This document shows positions 7,775 through 16,310 of a stretch of DNA of 55,124 nucleotides, piece by piece. Source of the DNA: Bacteroidales bacterium (GTDB lineage Bacteria; Bacteroidota; Bacteroidia; Bacteroidales; UBA932); the NCBI GenBank assembly GCA_017477245.1, contig JAFUWY010000023.1, positions 1-55,124 on the forward strand, in the 5' to 3' direction. Below the pieces are notes generated by a model. That model was given only the letters and a program-made list of their open reading frames with translations. It was not told the DNA's origin and searched no databases. The position numbers and the translations under genes were made by a program. Each line of letters begins with the position of its first letter. The stretch's first letter is position 1.

Positions 7775-9112
7775 CTACATACCTGAGCGCCCGCTGAGCC
7801 GGCCGGTCTTCATGAGGCCGTCGTAGTGGCGCATCAGCAAATAACTTTCCACCTGCTGGAGCGTATCGAGAACCACACCCACAAGGATCAACAGGGAGGT
7901 ACCGCCGTAGAAGCTTGCGAAGGCGTTGGTGACGCCGAAAATCATCGCGATGGCAGGGAGGATGGCAATGATGCCGAGGAAGATGGAGCCCGGGAGGGTC
8001 ACCTTGGACATGATGCTGTCGAGGTACTCCACGGTCTTCTTGCCCGGCTTCACACCAGGAATGAATCCTCCATCCCGCTTCATGCTCTCAGCCATCATCG
8101 TCGGGTTGACGGTCACGGCGGTGTAGAAGTACGTGAAGATCACGATCAGGATGAAGAAGATGAAGTTGTACCAGAAACCCTGGTAGTTGCCCAGCGTCGC
8201 TGCAAGTCCGCGGGTAGCATCCCAGCGGGAGAAGATGAGCGGGAAGAGCATCAGGGCCTGGGCGAAGATGATCGGCATGACGCCGGCGGCGTTGATCTTC
8301 AACGGGATGTACTGGCGGACACCGCCGTACTGCCGGTTGCCGATCACGCGCTTGGCGTACTGCACGGGGACGCGGCGCACGGCCTGGACCAGCGCGATCG
8401 CAGCCACGACCACGAAGAACCAGAGCACGAGCTCCACGATGAGCAGGATGGCGCCGCCGCTGCCGGCGGTCATCTTGCCCTGGATCTCAGCCATGAGGGC
8501 GTACGGCAGACGGGCCACGATACCGATCATGATGATCAGGGAGATACCGTTGCCGATACCGCGGTCGGTGATGCGCTCGCCGAGCCACATCACGAACATC
8601 GAACCGGCCATCAGGATGATGGTGGAGACGATGTTGAACATGAAGTTGCTCCAGCCGAGCTGGTTCACGGCCACGAAGGCAGCGGCAGGAATCTGGCTGT
8701 GCAGGGCGGCCATGTAGGCCGGACCCTGGATGCAGATGATCACGAGGGTCAGCCAACGGGTCATCTGGTTCATCTTCTTGCGTCCGCTCTCGCCCTCCAT
8801 CTGGAGTTTGCGGAAATACGGGACGAAGACGCCGAGCAGCTGGATGACGATGGATGCCGAGATGTACGGCATCACGCCCAGCGCAAAGATCGAAGCGTTA
8901 CCGAAGGCGCCACCGGAGAACATGTTCAGGAGGCCGACGAGGCCTTCCTGGGTCCTGCTCTGCAGACCGGCCAGCAGGGTCGCGTCGATGCCCGGGAGCA
9001 CCACGAAGCAGCCGAACCGGTATACAAGGATCAGCAGGAACGTGTAGACGAGACGCTTACGGAGTTCCTCGATCTTGAAGATGTTCTTGATTGTTTCGAT
9101 CAGTTTCTTCAT
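7775..9112 (-). CDS. secY: Protein translocase subunit SecY
   Basis: SecY forms the channel of the SecYEG translocon in the inner membrane. The 445-residue protein has about ten hydrophobic helices, beginning KLVYTFLLILVYRFG-like (KRLVYTFLLILVYRFGCFVV), the plug-region LLNMFSGGAFGNASIF, GERITDRGIGNGISLIIM, and the cytoplasmic loop RRVPVQYAKRVIGNRQYGG. It starts 4 bp after rplO. Its partner secG is in the same window near 47.3 kb; secE is not seen. Confidence 0.97.
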   Translation of the reverse strand: MKKLIETIKNIFKIEELRKRLVYTFLLILVYRFGCFVVLPGIDATLLAGLQSRTQEGLVGLLNMFSGGAFGNASIFALGVMPYISASIVIQLLGVFVPYFRKLQMEGESGRKKMNQMTRWLTLVIICIQGPAYMAALHSQIPAAAFVAVNQLGWSNFMFNIVSTIILMAGSMFVMWLGERITDRGIGNGISLIIMIGIVARLPYALMAEIQGKMTAGSGGAILLIVELVLWFFVVVAAIALVQAVRRVPVQYAKRVIGNRQYGGVRQYIPLKINAAGVMPIIFAQALMLFPLIFSRWDATRGLAATLGNYQGFWYNFIFFILIVIFTYFYTAVTVNPTMMAESMKRDGGFIPGVKPGKKTVEYLDSIMSKVTLPGSIFLGIIAILPAIAMIFGVTNAFASFYGGTSLLILVGVVLDTLQQVESYLLMRHYDGLMKTGRLSGRSGM

Positions 9113-9116
9113 CGTA

Positions 9117-9566
9117 CTATTCGATTACGACCGCCTTGCCACCGGCGGCTTCGATTTTGGCGACAGCGGTCTTGGAGAAGGCGTTCGCAGTCACGTTGAC
9201 CGTGGCCTTGATCTCACCGTTACCAAGCACCTTGACGAGGTCGTTCTTGCCGGCGAGGCCGGCGGCGACGATCTCGGCGAGGCCGAGCTCCTGCAAGCCG
9301 GTAGCGGCTGCCAGGGCCTCGATGTCAGCGACATTGACGGCTTTGTACTCGACGCGGGTCGGGTTCTTGAAACCGAACTTCGGCAGACGGCGCTGGATAG
9401 GCATCTGGCCGCCTTCGAAACCGATCTTGTGCTCATAGCCGGCGCGGGCCTGGGCGCCCTTGGTACCACGGGTGGCAGTGCCACCCTTGCCGGAGCCCTG
9501 TCCGCGGCCTAATCTCTTGCTGGTATGGGTAGAACCTGTAGCAGGTGTCAAATTATTGAGTTTCAT
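9117..9566 (-). CDS. rplO: Ribosomal protein uL15
   Basis: uL15 is a late-assembly large-subunit protein, 149 residues from the start chosen here. I chose the ATG at 9566 (MKLNNLTPATGSTHTSKRLG) rather than an upstream in-frame ATG at 9599, because the latter lies inside rpmD and an AGGAGG sequence sits about 10 nt before 9566. The glycine/arginine-rich segment GRGQGSGKGGTATRGTKGAQ and YEHKIGFEGGQMPIQRRLPK are diagnostic. Confidence 0.96.
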   Translation of the reverse strand: MKLNNLTPATGSTHTSKRLGRGQGSGKGGTATRGTKGAQARAGYEHKIGFEGGQMPIQRRLPKFGFKNPTRVEYKAVNVADIEALAAATGLQELGLAEIVAAGLAGKNDLVKVLGNGEIKATVNVTANAFSKTAVAKIEAAGGKAVVIE

Positions 9567-9582
9567 CTCTTGGGTCCTCCTC

Positions 9583-9765
9583 TTAGTCAATAACTTCAAC
9601 TTTGCAGAGATGGGCGATCTTGGCGACCTGGCCCTCGGTGACGGGGGTCTTCTCCACCTCTACGGTCTTGTGCATGCGGCGGACGCCGAGGCAACGAAGG
9701 TTGTCCTTCTGGCGGCGGGTCTCACCGTTGCTGCTGATGATCTGGGTAATTCTGTACTTTGCCAT
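9583..9765 (-). CDS. rpmD: Ribosomal protein uL30
   Basis: uL30 is a 60-residue large-subunit protein: MAKYRITQIISSNGETRRQK, then LRCLGVRRMHKTVEVEKTP. An AAGGAG sequence precedes the ATG. It lies between rpsE and rplO, its standard place. Confidence 0.96.
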   Translation of the reverse strand: MAKYRITQIISSNGETRRQKDNLRCLGVRRMHKTVEVEKTPVTEGQVAKIAHLCKVEVID

Positions 9766-9783
9766 AGTCGTGTCTCCTTCTCG

Positions 9784-10302
9784 TTAACCGTTGAACACCT
9801 TGGACATGGGCACGCCGCGGAGACCGGCCACGGTATAGGCATCGCGCATCTGGGTCAGCGCGGCGACGGTCGCCTTGACGAGGTTGTGGGGGTTGGAAGA
9901 ACCCTTGGACTTCGCGAGGACGTTCTGCACGCCGGCAGACTCGAACACGGCACGCATGGCGCCGCCGGCCTTGACACCGGTACCGGGCGCTGCGGGCTTC
10001 ATGAACACGCGGGAACCACCGAACTTCGCCTCCTGCTCGTGCGGGATGGTCGTGTTGATGACGGGAATCTTCACCAGATTCTTCTTTGCGTCCTCCACGC
10101 CCTTCGCAATCGCGGCGGTGACTTCGTTCGCCTTGCCAAGACCATAGCCTACGACACCGTTCTCGTCACCGACGACGACGATGGCAGCAAAGCGGAAGTG
10201 ACGGCCACCCTTGGTCACCTTGGTGACGCGCTGGATGGCGACCAGTCTGTCCTTGAGCTCAAGGTCAGAAGTCTTTACTCTCTTAACATTAGTATTTGCC
10301 AT
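9784..10302 (-). CDS. rpsE: Ribosomal protein uS5
   Basis: uS5 is a small-subunit protein important for decoding fidelity, 172 residues. The N-terminal double-stranded-RNA-binding-like domain holds [20 protein letters not shown] and [20 protein letters not shown]; the C-terminal domain holds [20 protein letters not shown] and [13 protein letters not shown]. It starts 11 bp after rplR. Confidence 0.97.
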   Translation of the reverse strand: MANTNVKRVKTSDLELKDRLVAIQRVTKVTKGGRHFRFAAIVVVGDENGVVGYGLGKANEVTAAIAKGVEDAKKNLVKIPVINTTIPHEQEAKFGGSRVFMKPAAPGTGVKAGGAMRAVFESAGVQNVLAKSKGSSNPHNLVKATVAALTQMRDAYTVAGLRGVPMSKVFNG

Positions 10303-10313
10303 AGTCTTAACTC

Positions 10314-10676
10314 TTAGAATACGAGGCCGCCTTCACGGGCAGCGTCTGCCAAACTTTTAACTCTACCGTGGAAAAGGTAGCCGCCGCGGTCGAAGCAGAT
10401 CGTGGTGATACCTTTAGCGAGACAGCGCTCTGCAATGGCCTTGCCGACCAGGGCAGCAGCTTCGATACCGGACTTGCCCTTGCACTGCGCGGCAAGCGAC
10501 TTGTCGTTGGAAGCGGCAGCGCAAAGGGTCTTGCCCTGCTCGTCATCGACCACCTGCACGTAAATCTGCTTGTTGCTGCGGAAGACCACCATGCGGGGTT
10601 TCTCGGCAGTGCCGTTGACGTGCTTGCGTATGCGGTAATGAATCCTTCTTCTTCTTTCAATTCTAGTGAGTGCCAT
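10314..10676 (-). CDS. rplR: Ribosomal protein uL18
   Basis: uL18 binds 5S rRNA. The 120-residue protein begins [20 protein letters not shown] and ends with the family's [20 protein letters not shown] and EGGLVF. A clear AGGAGG lies 10-15 nt upstream of the ATG, unusual for this phylum. Confidence 0.97.
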   Translation of the reverse strand: MALTRIERRRRIHYRIRKHVNGTAEKPRMVVFRSNKQIYVQVVDDEQGKTLCAAASNDKSLAAQCKGKSGIEAAALVGKAIAERCLAKGITTICFDRGGYLFHGRVKSLADAAREGGLVF

Positions 10677-10691
10677 AATTCAATCCTCCTA

Positions 10692-11252
10692 TTATTTAGC
10701 TGCGGCGGTCTTACCGGCCTTACGGCGAAGCGTCTCGCCAACGAACTTGATACCCTTGCCCTTGTACGGTTCAGGCTTGCGGAAAGAACGGATCTTGGCT
10801 GCCACCTGGCCGAGAAGCTGCTTATCGCAGCTCTTGAGCACAAGCTTCGGGTTCTCGCCCTTGCGGACATCGGGAACCTCGGCGGTGACTTCCTTCGGAA
10901 GCAACAGCTGGATTTCGTGGGAATAACCAAGGGAGAAGGTCAGCAGCTGGCCGTTCACGGCCACGCGGTAACCGACGCCCACCAGCTCCTGCTGGGTGGT
11001 GAACTGCTCGGAGACACCGACGACCATGTTGTGCACCAGCGCGCGGTAGAGACCGTGCATGGAGCGGTGACGGGGCTGGTCGGTCGGACGCTCGAACTTG
11101 ATCTGATTGTCCTCAACGGTCACCTTGATGTCCGGATCAACTTTCTGGCACATCTCACCGTGAGGTCCTTTAACCTTCAGCACGTTGCCGTCGAGGAGCT
11201 CCACGCTCACGCCGGTCGGAAGGCTTACAGGCAATTTACCAATTCGTGACAT
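10692..11252 (-). CDS. rplF: Ribosomal protein uL6
   Basis: uL6 sits near the factor-binding site of the large subunit. The 186-residue protein begins MSRIGKLPVSLPTGVSVELL and has the duplicated alpha/beta fold, ending with the signature PEPYKGKGIKFVGETLRRKA and GKTAAAK. It lies between rpsH and rplR with spacings of 21 and 15 bp. Confidence 0.97.
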   Translation of the reverse strand: MSRIGKLPVSLPTGVSVELLDGNVLKVKGPHGEMCQKVDPDIKVTVEDNQIKFERPTDQPRHRSMHGLYRALVHNMVVGVSEQFTTQQELVGVGYRVAVNGQLLTFSLGYSHEIQLLLPKEVTAEVPDVRKGENPKLVLKSCDKQLLGQVAAKIRSFRKPEPYKGKGIKFVGETLRRKAGKTAAAK

Positions 11253-11273
11253 TATTTATAATTCTTTTGTGGA

Positions 11274-11669
11274 TTAATAAACGTAGCAAATAACCTCACC
11301 GCCGACGCCGAGCTCCTTGGCTTCCTTGTCGGTGATGACACCCTTCGGCGTGGAGAGGATAGCGATGCCGAGTCCGTTCAGGACGCGCGGCATGTCCTCG
11401 ACACCGGTGTACCGGCGGAGACCCGGAGTGGAGACGCGCTCGATCTTCTTGATAGCGGCGGCCTTGGTCTGCGGATGGTACTTCAGGGCGATTTTGATGG
11501 TATTGTAAGGGGTGCCCTCCACTACCTTGTAGCTGAGGATGTAACCCTTCTCGCACAGGATCTGGGTGATGGCGACCTTCATCTTGGAGGAAGGAACTTC
11601 CACGACCTTCTTGCCGGCCATATAGGCGTTGCGGACCCTGGTGAGATAATCTGCGATCGGATCAGTCAT
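11274..11669 (-). CDS. rpsH: Ribosomal protein uS8
   Basis: uS8 is a central-domain 16S rRNA binder, 131 residues. It starts MTDPIADYLTRVRNAYMAGK and ends STPKGVITDKEAKELGVGGE followed by VICYVY, the conserved C-terminus. In E. coli uS8 represses the spc operon by binding rplE leader RNA; no matching structure was identified here. Confidence 0.97.
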   Translation of the reverse strand: MTDPIADYLTRVRNAYMAGKKVVEVPSSKMKVAITQILCEKGYILSYKVVEGTPYNTIKIALKYHPQTKAAAIKKIERVSTPGLRRYTGVEDMPRVLNGLGIAILSTPKGVITDKEAKELGVGGEVICYVY

Positions 11670-11690
11670 ATCGTTATTCTTCTTTTAATA

Positions 11691-11960
11691 TTACCAACTT
11701 GCCTTCTTGACACCCGGGATGAGGCCGTTGCTGGCCATCTCGCGGAACTGGATACGGCTGAGGCCGAATGCACGCATGTAGCCCTTCGGGCGACCCGTCA
11801 GGGAGCAGCGGTTGTGAAGGCGGACGGAAGAGGAGTTCTTCGGGAGCTTGTCGAGGGCGGCCCAATCGCCGGCCTCTTTGAGCGCCTTCCGCTTCTCAGC
11901 ATACTTAGCAACCATTTTCGCGCGTTTTACCTCGCGGGCTTTCATTGATTCTTTTGCCAT
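11691..11960 (-). CDS. rpsN: Ribosomal protein uS14
   Basis: This is an 89-residue uS14 of the long form without the zinc-binding cysteine pairs of the short form. It begins [20 protein letters not shown] and ends with [20 protein letters not shown] and [19 protein letters not shown]. It is only 6 bp downstream of rplE. Confidence 0.97.
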   Translation of the reverse strand: MAKESMKAREVKRAKMVAKYAEKRKALKEAGDWAALDKLPKNSSSVRLHNRCSLTGRPKGYMRAFGLSRIQFREMASNGLIPGVKKASW

Positions 11961-11966
11961 AGTATC

Positions 11967-12563
11967 TTATTTGTTATGTTTCTTGAAAGGCAGACCGAAT
12001 GCGGCGAGCAGCGCGTGGCACTCCTCGTCCGTGCGGGCGGTGGTCACGAAGGTGATCTCCAGGCCGTGGATCCGGGGGTTCTTGTCGATGTCGATCTCCG
12101 GGAAGATGATCTGCTCCTTGAGACCGAGGGTGTAGTTGCCCTGGCCGTCCATGTTCTCGGCGACGCCGTTGAAGTCGCGGATACGCGGCAGGGCGACGCG
12201 GATGAGCTTCTCGAGGAACTCGTACATCTTGACATTGCGGAGGGTCACCTTGGTGCCGATCGGCATGCCGCGACGGAGCTTGAAGTTGGAAACGTCCTTC
12301 TTGGACAGGGTGATGACAGCCTTCTGGCCGGTGATGATGGAGAGCTCCTCGGCGGCCTCCTCGACGATCTTCTTGTCCTGAGTGGCGTCGCCGACACCCT
12401 CGTTGATCGTGATCTTGAGCAGGCGGGGAACCTGCATCGGGGTAGTATAGGAGAACTGCTTGGTCAGCTTCTCCACGATTTCCTCGTTGTAGACCTTCTT
12501 AAGGGCAGGGACATAACCTGCAGGCAGTTTCTGAGCCTCTACGGGTGCATTTTTCTTTGCCAT
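11967..12563 (-). CDS. rplE: Ribosomal protein uL5
   Basis: uL5 binds 5S rRNA and touches the P-site tRNA. The 198-residue protein is longer than the usual 180 because of an N-terminal extension (MAKKNAPVEAQKLPAGYVPA) before the conserved YNEEIVEKLTKQFSYTTPMQ. KAVITLSKKDVSNFKLRRGM and RDFNGVAENMDGQGNYTLGL identify the family. A GGAGGAG sequence lies upstream of its ATG, inside the end of rplX. Confidence 0.97.
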   Translation of the reverse strand: MAKKNAPVEAQKLPAGYVPALKKVYNEEIVEKLTKQFSYTTPMQVPRLLKITINEGVGDATQDKKIVEEAAEELSIITGQKAVITLSKKDVSNFKLRRGMPIGTKVTLRNVKMYEFLEKLIRVALPRIRDFNGVAENMDGQGNYTLGLKEQIIFPEIDIDKNPRIHGLEITFVTTARTDEECHALLAAFGLPFKKHNK

Positions 12564-12565
12564 AA

Positions 12566-12883
12566 TTACTTGATCTCCTCCCCAGATTTTTTAGCGAAAC
12601 GGACCTTCTTGTCACCGTCCATCCGGTAACCCACGCGGGTCGGGGTGTTGGTCTTGGGGTCAAGAAGATTGAGATTGGAAATGTGAATGGGAGCCTCCTG
12701 CTTGATGATACCGCCCTGAGGCTGCTTGGAATTCGGCTTGGTGTGCTTGCTGACCATGTTGATGCCTTCGACCACGGCGCGGTCGGCCTGCGGATCGACG
12801 GAGAGCACCTTACCGGTCTTGCCCTTGTCGTTACCGGCATTGACGTACACGGTGTCGCCTTTCTTGATATGGAGTTTTTTCAT
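12566..12883 (-). CDS. rplX: Ribosomal protein uL24
   Basis: uL24 initiates large-subunit assembly. The 105-residue protein starts [20 protein letters not shown], the KOW motif, and continues [20 protein letters not shown]. It ends 2 bp before the rplE start, so the pair is probably coupled. Confidence 0.97.
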   Translation of the reverse strand: MKKLHIKKGDTVYVNAGNDKGKTGKVLSVDPQADRAVVEGINMVSKHTKPNSKQPQGGIIKQEAPIHISNLNLLDPKTNTPTRVGYRMDGDKKVRFAKKSGEEIK

Positions 12884-12895
12884 GATGCTGATGAA

Positions 12896-13261
12896 TTAAA
12901 GGACCTCCGGTGCCAGTGAAACGATTTTCATATAGTTCTCGCGGAGCTCGCGGGCCACAGGGCCGAAGATACGGGTACCGCGGAGTTCGCCTGCATTGTT
13001 CAGAAGGACGCAAGCGTTGTCGTCGAAACGGATGTAGGAACCGTCAGCACGGCGGATTTCCTTCTTCGTGCGGACCACGACAGCCCTTGAGACGGTGCCC
13101 TTCTTGGCGTCGGCGCCAGGGATAGCACTCTTGATTGCGACGACGATGGTGTCGCCGACCGTCGCATAACGATGGTGGGTTCCGCCAAGTACGCGGATGC
13201 AGAGGACTTCCTTCGCACCGCTGTTGTCGGCCACCTGTAAACGTGTTTCCTGCTGTATCAT
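12896..13261 (-). CDS. rplN: Ribosomal protein uL14
   Basis: uL14 is at the subunit interface. The 121-residue protein begins [20 protein letters not shown] and ends [20 protein letters not shown] followed by SLAPEVL, exactly the family pattern. It lies 12 bp upstream of rplX. Confidence 0.98.
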   Translation of the reverse strand: MIQQETRLQVADNSGAKEVLCIRVLGGTHHRYATVGDTIVVAIKSAIPGADAKKGTVSRAVVVRTKKEIRRADGSYIRFDDNACVLLNNAGELRGTRIFGPVARELRENYMKIVSLAPEVL

Positions 13262-13267
13262 ACTATG

Positions 13268-13522
13268 CTATTTTGCTTTTTCAACGATTTCAACTAATCT
13301 CCAGTTCTTGGTCTTGCTCAGCGGACGGGTCTCCATGATGCGGACGGTATCACCCTCACCGCACTCATTCTTGTCGTCCTGGGCAACGAACTTGGTGGTC
13401 TTCTTGACGAATTTACCGTACAAGGGATGTTTCTCTTTTCTTTCAACGGCAACGACGATGGTCTTGTCCATCTTGCTGCTGACCACCACTCCGATTCTTT
13501 CCTTACGAAGATTTCTTTCCAT
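13268..13522 (-). CDS. rpsQ: Ribosomal protein uS17
   Basis: uS17 is an 84-residue OB-fold protein of the small subunit. It begins [20 protein letters not shown] and contains [20 protein letters not shown] and [20 protein letters not shown]. It lies 6 bp upstream of rplN. Confidence 0.97.
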   Translation of the reverse strand: MERNLRKERIGVVVSSKMDKTIVVAVERKEKHPLYGKFVKKTTKFVAQDDKNECGEGDTVRIMETRPLSKTKNWRLVEIVEKAK

Positions 13523-13536
13523 AAGATTGCTCTGAT

Positions 13537-13731
13537 TTAGTTCTGTTTTTCTTTCTCAGCAAGGATAGTGATCATGAGAGCGATATCCCTTCTGGTCTTA
13601 CTGATTTTGGAAGTGTCCTCCAACGGAGAAATCGCGTGATTGATTTTCATGGTGTCGAGATTGTCCTTCTCGATCTGGATGCGGTCGCGCAGGTCTGCTA
13701 CAGACATTTCGCGGGCTTCAGCTGCTTTCAT
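13537..13731 (-). CDS. rpmC: Ribosomal protein uL29
   Basis: uL29 is a small alpha-helical protein near the peptide exit, 64 residues: [20 protein letters not shown] and [20 protein letters not shown]. It lies between rplP and rpsQ, the standard order. Confidence 0.95.
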   Translation of the reverse strand: MKAAEAREMSVADLRDRIQIEKDNLDTMKINHAISPLEDTSKISKTRRDIALMITILAEKEKQN

Positions 13732-13748
13732 TACTCTTTCTCCATTAA

Positions 13749-14168
13749 TTATTCGACATAGTCTCTGCGCACGACGAACTTCGTCGCGATCGGGAGCTTG
13801 TTGGCACCGAGGCGCATGGCCTCCTTGGCGGTCTCGAGGGAGACACCCTCGGCCTCGAAGATGATGCGGCCCGGGGTGATCGGGGCGACGAACGCATACG
13901 GGTCACCCTTACCTTTACCCATACGGGTATCGAGCGGCTTCTTGGTGATCGGCTTCACAGGGAAGACGCGGATCCAGATCTGGCCCTCACGGTTCATCCT
14001 ACGGGAAATCGCCTGACGTGCAGCTTCAATCTGCTGGGCGGTAAGCCAACAATTTTCAAGGGTCTTGATACCGAAGGAACCGAAAGCGAGCTGGTTGCCA
14101 CGCTGGGCGTTGCCCTTCATGCGGTTCTTCTGTTCCCTTCTAAACTTTGTTCTCTTAGGTTGTAACAT
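13749..14168 (-). CDS. rplP: Ribosomal protein uL16
   Basis: uL16 organises the A-site side of the peptidyl transferase centre. I start it at 14168 ([20 protein letters not shown]), giving 139 residues, the usual length. The open frame extends 60 codons further upstream, but that part does not resemble uL16. [20 protein letters not shown] and [20 protein letters not shown] are diagnostic. In most bacteria rpsC directly precedes this gene; here rpsC is 10.5 kb away and rplP is the first gene of its segment. Confidence 0.96.
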   Translation of the reverse strand: MLQPKRTKFRREQKNRMKGNAQRGNQLAFGSFGIKTLENCWLTAQQIEAARQAISRRMNREGQIWIRVFPVKPITKKPLDTRMGKGKGDPYAFVAPITPGRIIFEAEGVSLETAKEAMRLGANKLPIATKFVVRRDYVE

Positions 14169-14251
14169 CTCAGTATTACTTTTAAAATAAAAATCAGTTA
14201 AATCCCTCAGAATCAGCCTCATACGCGGCAAGAAGCCGATTTTTGGGACTG

Positions 14252-14259
14252 CAAATTTA
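14252..14259 (-). promoter_or_regulatory. -7 box for the rplP-rplQ segment
   Basis: On the minus strand TAAATTTG (14259-14252) fits TAnnTTTG. No clear TTTG lies at -33. Transcription would start near 14245, leaving a leader of about 75 nt before rplP. Confidence 0.45.
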
Positions 14260-14466
14260 GTAAAAATTCCGGAAATAACATCATGTTTTGCAAAATATTT
14301 TAAACTTTTTCGACACGGAATCCAACCACCCAACTCCGGATTCCTCAATCACTTACACGACCCGTTGAAAACTTTTTTCCGTCATTTTCGACCGGAGCTC
14401 GAACCCCGTAACTCGACGCCCGCCCCCGATCGCCCCCGATCGCCCCGACCTCCCGGACCCGGCGTA

Positions 14467-14568
14467 CATATCGTCCCACGCCTTGGACCCATATGCGCAT
14501 TTTAAGCCATTTTTGCGCATATCGTCCCAAAGTTTGGACCCATATGCACACCTGCCCGCATGTCCCGT
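14467..14568. repeat. Two-unit 51-bp hairpin repeat
   Basis: CATATCGTCCCA begins at 14467 and again at 14518, exactly 51 bp apart, and each is followed by TTGGACCCATATGC, which is roughly complementary to it. The linker between the units is T-rich. The second unit loses similarity after its hairpin. Confidence 0.8.
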
Positions 14569-14746
14569 CATCACGGCTCGCAGGCAGGTTGCCGGGAGAC
14601 GGTGCCTCCGGCGAAGGCTCGGCCGGAGCAGGATCCGTGGCGCCGGATCCGGTTCCCGCGCAGCGGGAAGCGAGGACGGAAGCCGAGACGGAGGCACCGT
14701 CTTCCGGCAAACCTGCCTGCAGATCCTGTCGGTCCCGTCATCATGG
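14563..14746. repeat. Long inverted repeat flanked by direct repeats
   Basis: Arms 14581-14610 and 14689-14719 are complementary over about 30 bp with one bulge and one mismatch. Inside are further hairpins (GGATCCG/CGGATCC at 14631-14650; TTCCCGC/GCGGGAA at 14653-14669). A 14-bp direct repeat (13 of 14 identical) flanks it at 14563-14576 and 14733-14746. This looks like a small non-coding mobile element or a structured RNA. Confidence 0.75.
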
Positions 14747-14834
14747 TGAGACAGGCATGACCCCCGGAAAACCGTGGCCGCCCGTGATCTTATGAACGGG
14801 AGGGGACCGGAAGCGGTCTGCGCACGAAAATTGC

Positions 14835-14842
14835 TATATTTG
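14835..14842 (+). promoter_or_regulatory. -7 box of the DUF4294 gene
   Basis: TATATTTG matches TAnnTTTG and ends 9 nt before the ATG at 14852, so the leader would be at most a few nucleotides. Confidence 0.5.
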
Positions 14843-14851
14843 CAGGCTGTG

Positions 14852-15607
14852 ATGACGAGACGCACGATGCTCATACCGATGCTGGCGACGCTGGCGGCCC
14901 TGCTGCTGGCGGGCGCGCCGGCGCGTGCGCAGAGCCAGGAGGCGCGCGAAGGCGCCCGCGAGGCCGTCCGGCAGGCCCGCCGCCCCCTGCGCGGCACCCC
15001 GATGTATTTCGAGCTGGACGAACACGGCGACACCGTCTTCATGGAGACGCTCGAGCCCGTCTGGATCTTCCCCCGGGGCCGCCGCATGCGCGACGGGGAC
15101 TGGCGCCGCTTCTACAAGCTCGTCTTCAACTTCAACAAGGTCTACCCCTACGCCCTCGTGGGCCGCAAGATGATGGCCCAGGTCGACAGCACCCTCGCCG
15201 CCGACGTCACCAAGCGCTCCGAACGCAACCGCTACATCAACGACGTGGAGAAGGAGCTCTTCCGCCTGTTCGAGAAAGACATCCGCAACATGACGATCTC
15301 CCAGGGCCTCGTGCTGATGCGCCTGGTCGACCGCGAATGCGGCATGAGCGCATTCAGCATCATCAAGACCTACGAAAACGGATTCGCCGCCAACTTCTGG
15401 CAGCTCGTGGCCCGCATCTTCTCCCAGAACCTCAAGACACGCTACGACCCCTCGAAAGGCGAAGACGCCAAAATCGAGGAACTCTGCAAGATCTGGGACT
15501 CGGGGCAATGGGACTCCTTCTACTTCTCCATCTTCATGGAGCCGCCCCGCAAGACGGTCATTCAGCGGGAAACGCTGGATTCCGAAGTTCAAAGGAAGAA
15601 CCGTTGA
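14852..15607 (+). CDS. DUF4294 family exported protein
   Basis: The protein has 251 residues. I chose the ATG at 14852 because it follows a -7 box and opens a signal peptide (MTRRTMLIPMLATLAALLLA, cleavage near ARAQS). The mature part matches the Bacteroidetes family DUF4294: PVWIFPRGRRMRDGDWRRFY, FNKVYPYALVGRKMM, LFRLFEKDIRNMTISQGLVL and DRECGMSAFSIIKTYENGFA. The family has no established function; it is expected in the periplasm. The last 50 bp overlap the 3' end of the convergent LpxH-like gene. Confidence 0.8.
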   Translation: MTRRTMLIPMLATLAALLLAGAPARAQSQEAREGAREAVRQARRPLRGTPMYFELDEHGDTVFMETLEPVWIFPRGRRMRDGDWRRFYKLVFNFNKVYPYALVGRKMMAQVDSTLAADVTKRSERNRYINDVEKELFRLFEKDIRNMTISQGLVLMRLVDRECGMSAFSIIKTYENGFAANFWQLVARIFSQNLKTRYDPSKGEDAKIEELCKIWDSGQWDSFYFSIFMEPPRKTVIQRETLDSEVQRKNR

Positions 15608-16310
15608 ACACCCCGCAGGGCATCCCCCCGTCGACCCAGTCCTTCAGGACGAACAGCCGGGAGCCCGACGGAAGCGTGAGGTCCACGGCGTCGTGGAAGT
15701 GCCCGAACACGAAGTAATCCACATGGCTGCGCGCCGCCTCCGCCTCGCACCAGCGGTACAGCGGCTCCTCCGCCCCGCGGAAATGGTAGGTCGTGTGCTT
15801 GCGGCGGTTGGAATTGGACCAGCCCAGCCCGATCCGGAAGCCCAGCCAGGGATGCAGCGTGCTGAAGAGCCGCTGCAGCGGCCGGCAATGGAAGATGTTC
15901 AGCATCAGCTTGTAGTTCCAGCGCGCCCCGCCCAGCAGGTCGCCGTGGCCCAGGCAGAAATCCTTGCCGTCGATGCGCACATGGTACGGCTGGTCGAAAC
16001 GGTGCATCCCCAGCTCCTCGAAGAACGAATAGGTCCACACGTCATGGTTGCCGGGACAGAACCACACTTCGACGCCTTTGTCCATCAGACCGATCAGCAA
16101 CGCCACCACCCGCGCGCCTATGCGCGGCACCACGTCGCGGTATTCGTACCAGAAATCCCAGATGTCACCGAGCAGGTAGAGCGCCCGGGTCCGCTCCTCG
16201 GGGATTGCTTTCAGAAAGGCGATGAAACGTTCCTCGCGCTCCGCGGGATCCTTGATTCCGAGTCCGAGATGGACGTCGGACACGAAGTAGATGTCGCCCT
16301 GCGCCGCCAT
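15558..16310 (-). CDS. lpxH: UDP-2,3-diacylglucosamine diphosphatase, LpxH-type
   Basis: This is a 250-residue calcineurin-like metallophosphoesterase. The five metal-site motifs are present in order: YFVSDVHLG, LGDIWDFW, CPGNHD, LGHGD and VFGHFHDAV. In Bacteroidetes such proteins are taken to cleave UDP-2,3-diacylglucosamine to lipid X in lipid A synthesis at the inner membrane. The open frame runs further upstream, but the ATG at 16310 opens the recognisable MAAQGDIYFVSDVH and overlaps the uppP stop by 1 bp, which argues for coupling. It could also be a related phosphoesterase of other substrate. Confidence 0.8.
   Translation of the reverse strand: MAAQGDIYFVSDVHLGLGIKDPAEREERFIAFLKAIPEERTRALYLLGDIWDFWYEYRDVVPRIGARVVALLIGLMDKGVEVWFCPGNHDVWTYSFFEELGMHRFDQPYHVRIDGKDFCLGHGDLLGGARWNYKLMLNIFHCRPLQRLFSTLHPWLGFRIGLGWSNSNRRKHTTYHFRGAEEPLYRWCEAEAARSHVDYFVFGHFHDAVDLTLPSGSRLFVLKDWVDGGMPCGVFNGSSFELRNPAFPAE

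Larger units (their letters stand above)
14169..14851. other. Intergenic region with repeats, no gene seen
   Basis: About 680 bp separate rplP (minus) and the DUF4294 gene (plus). The part next to rplP is AT-rich and holds its likely promoter. From 14400 it is GC-rich and contains a two-unit 51-bp repeat and a long inverted repeat flanked by direct repeats. Open frames here show no family resemblance. Confidence 0.7.

Noticed and set aside
14353-15087. Open frame of 244 codons on the minus strand between rplP and the DUF4294 gene
   Set aside because: It crosses the 51-bp repeat, the long inverted repeat and the signal-peptide region of the opposite gene; its translation is Arg/Ser/Ala-rich without a domain.
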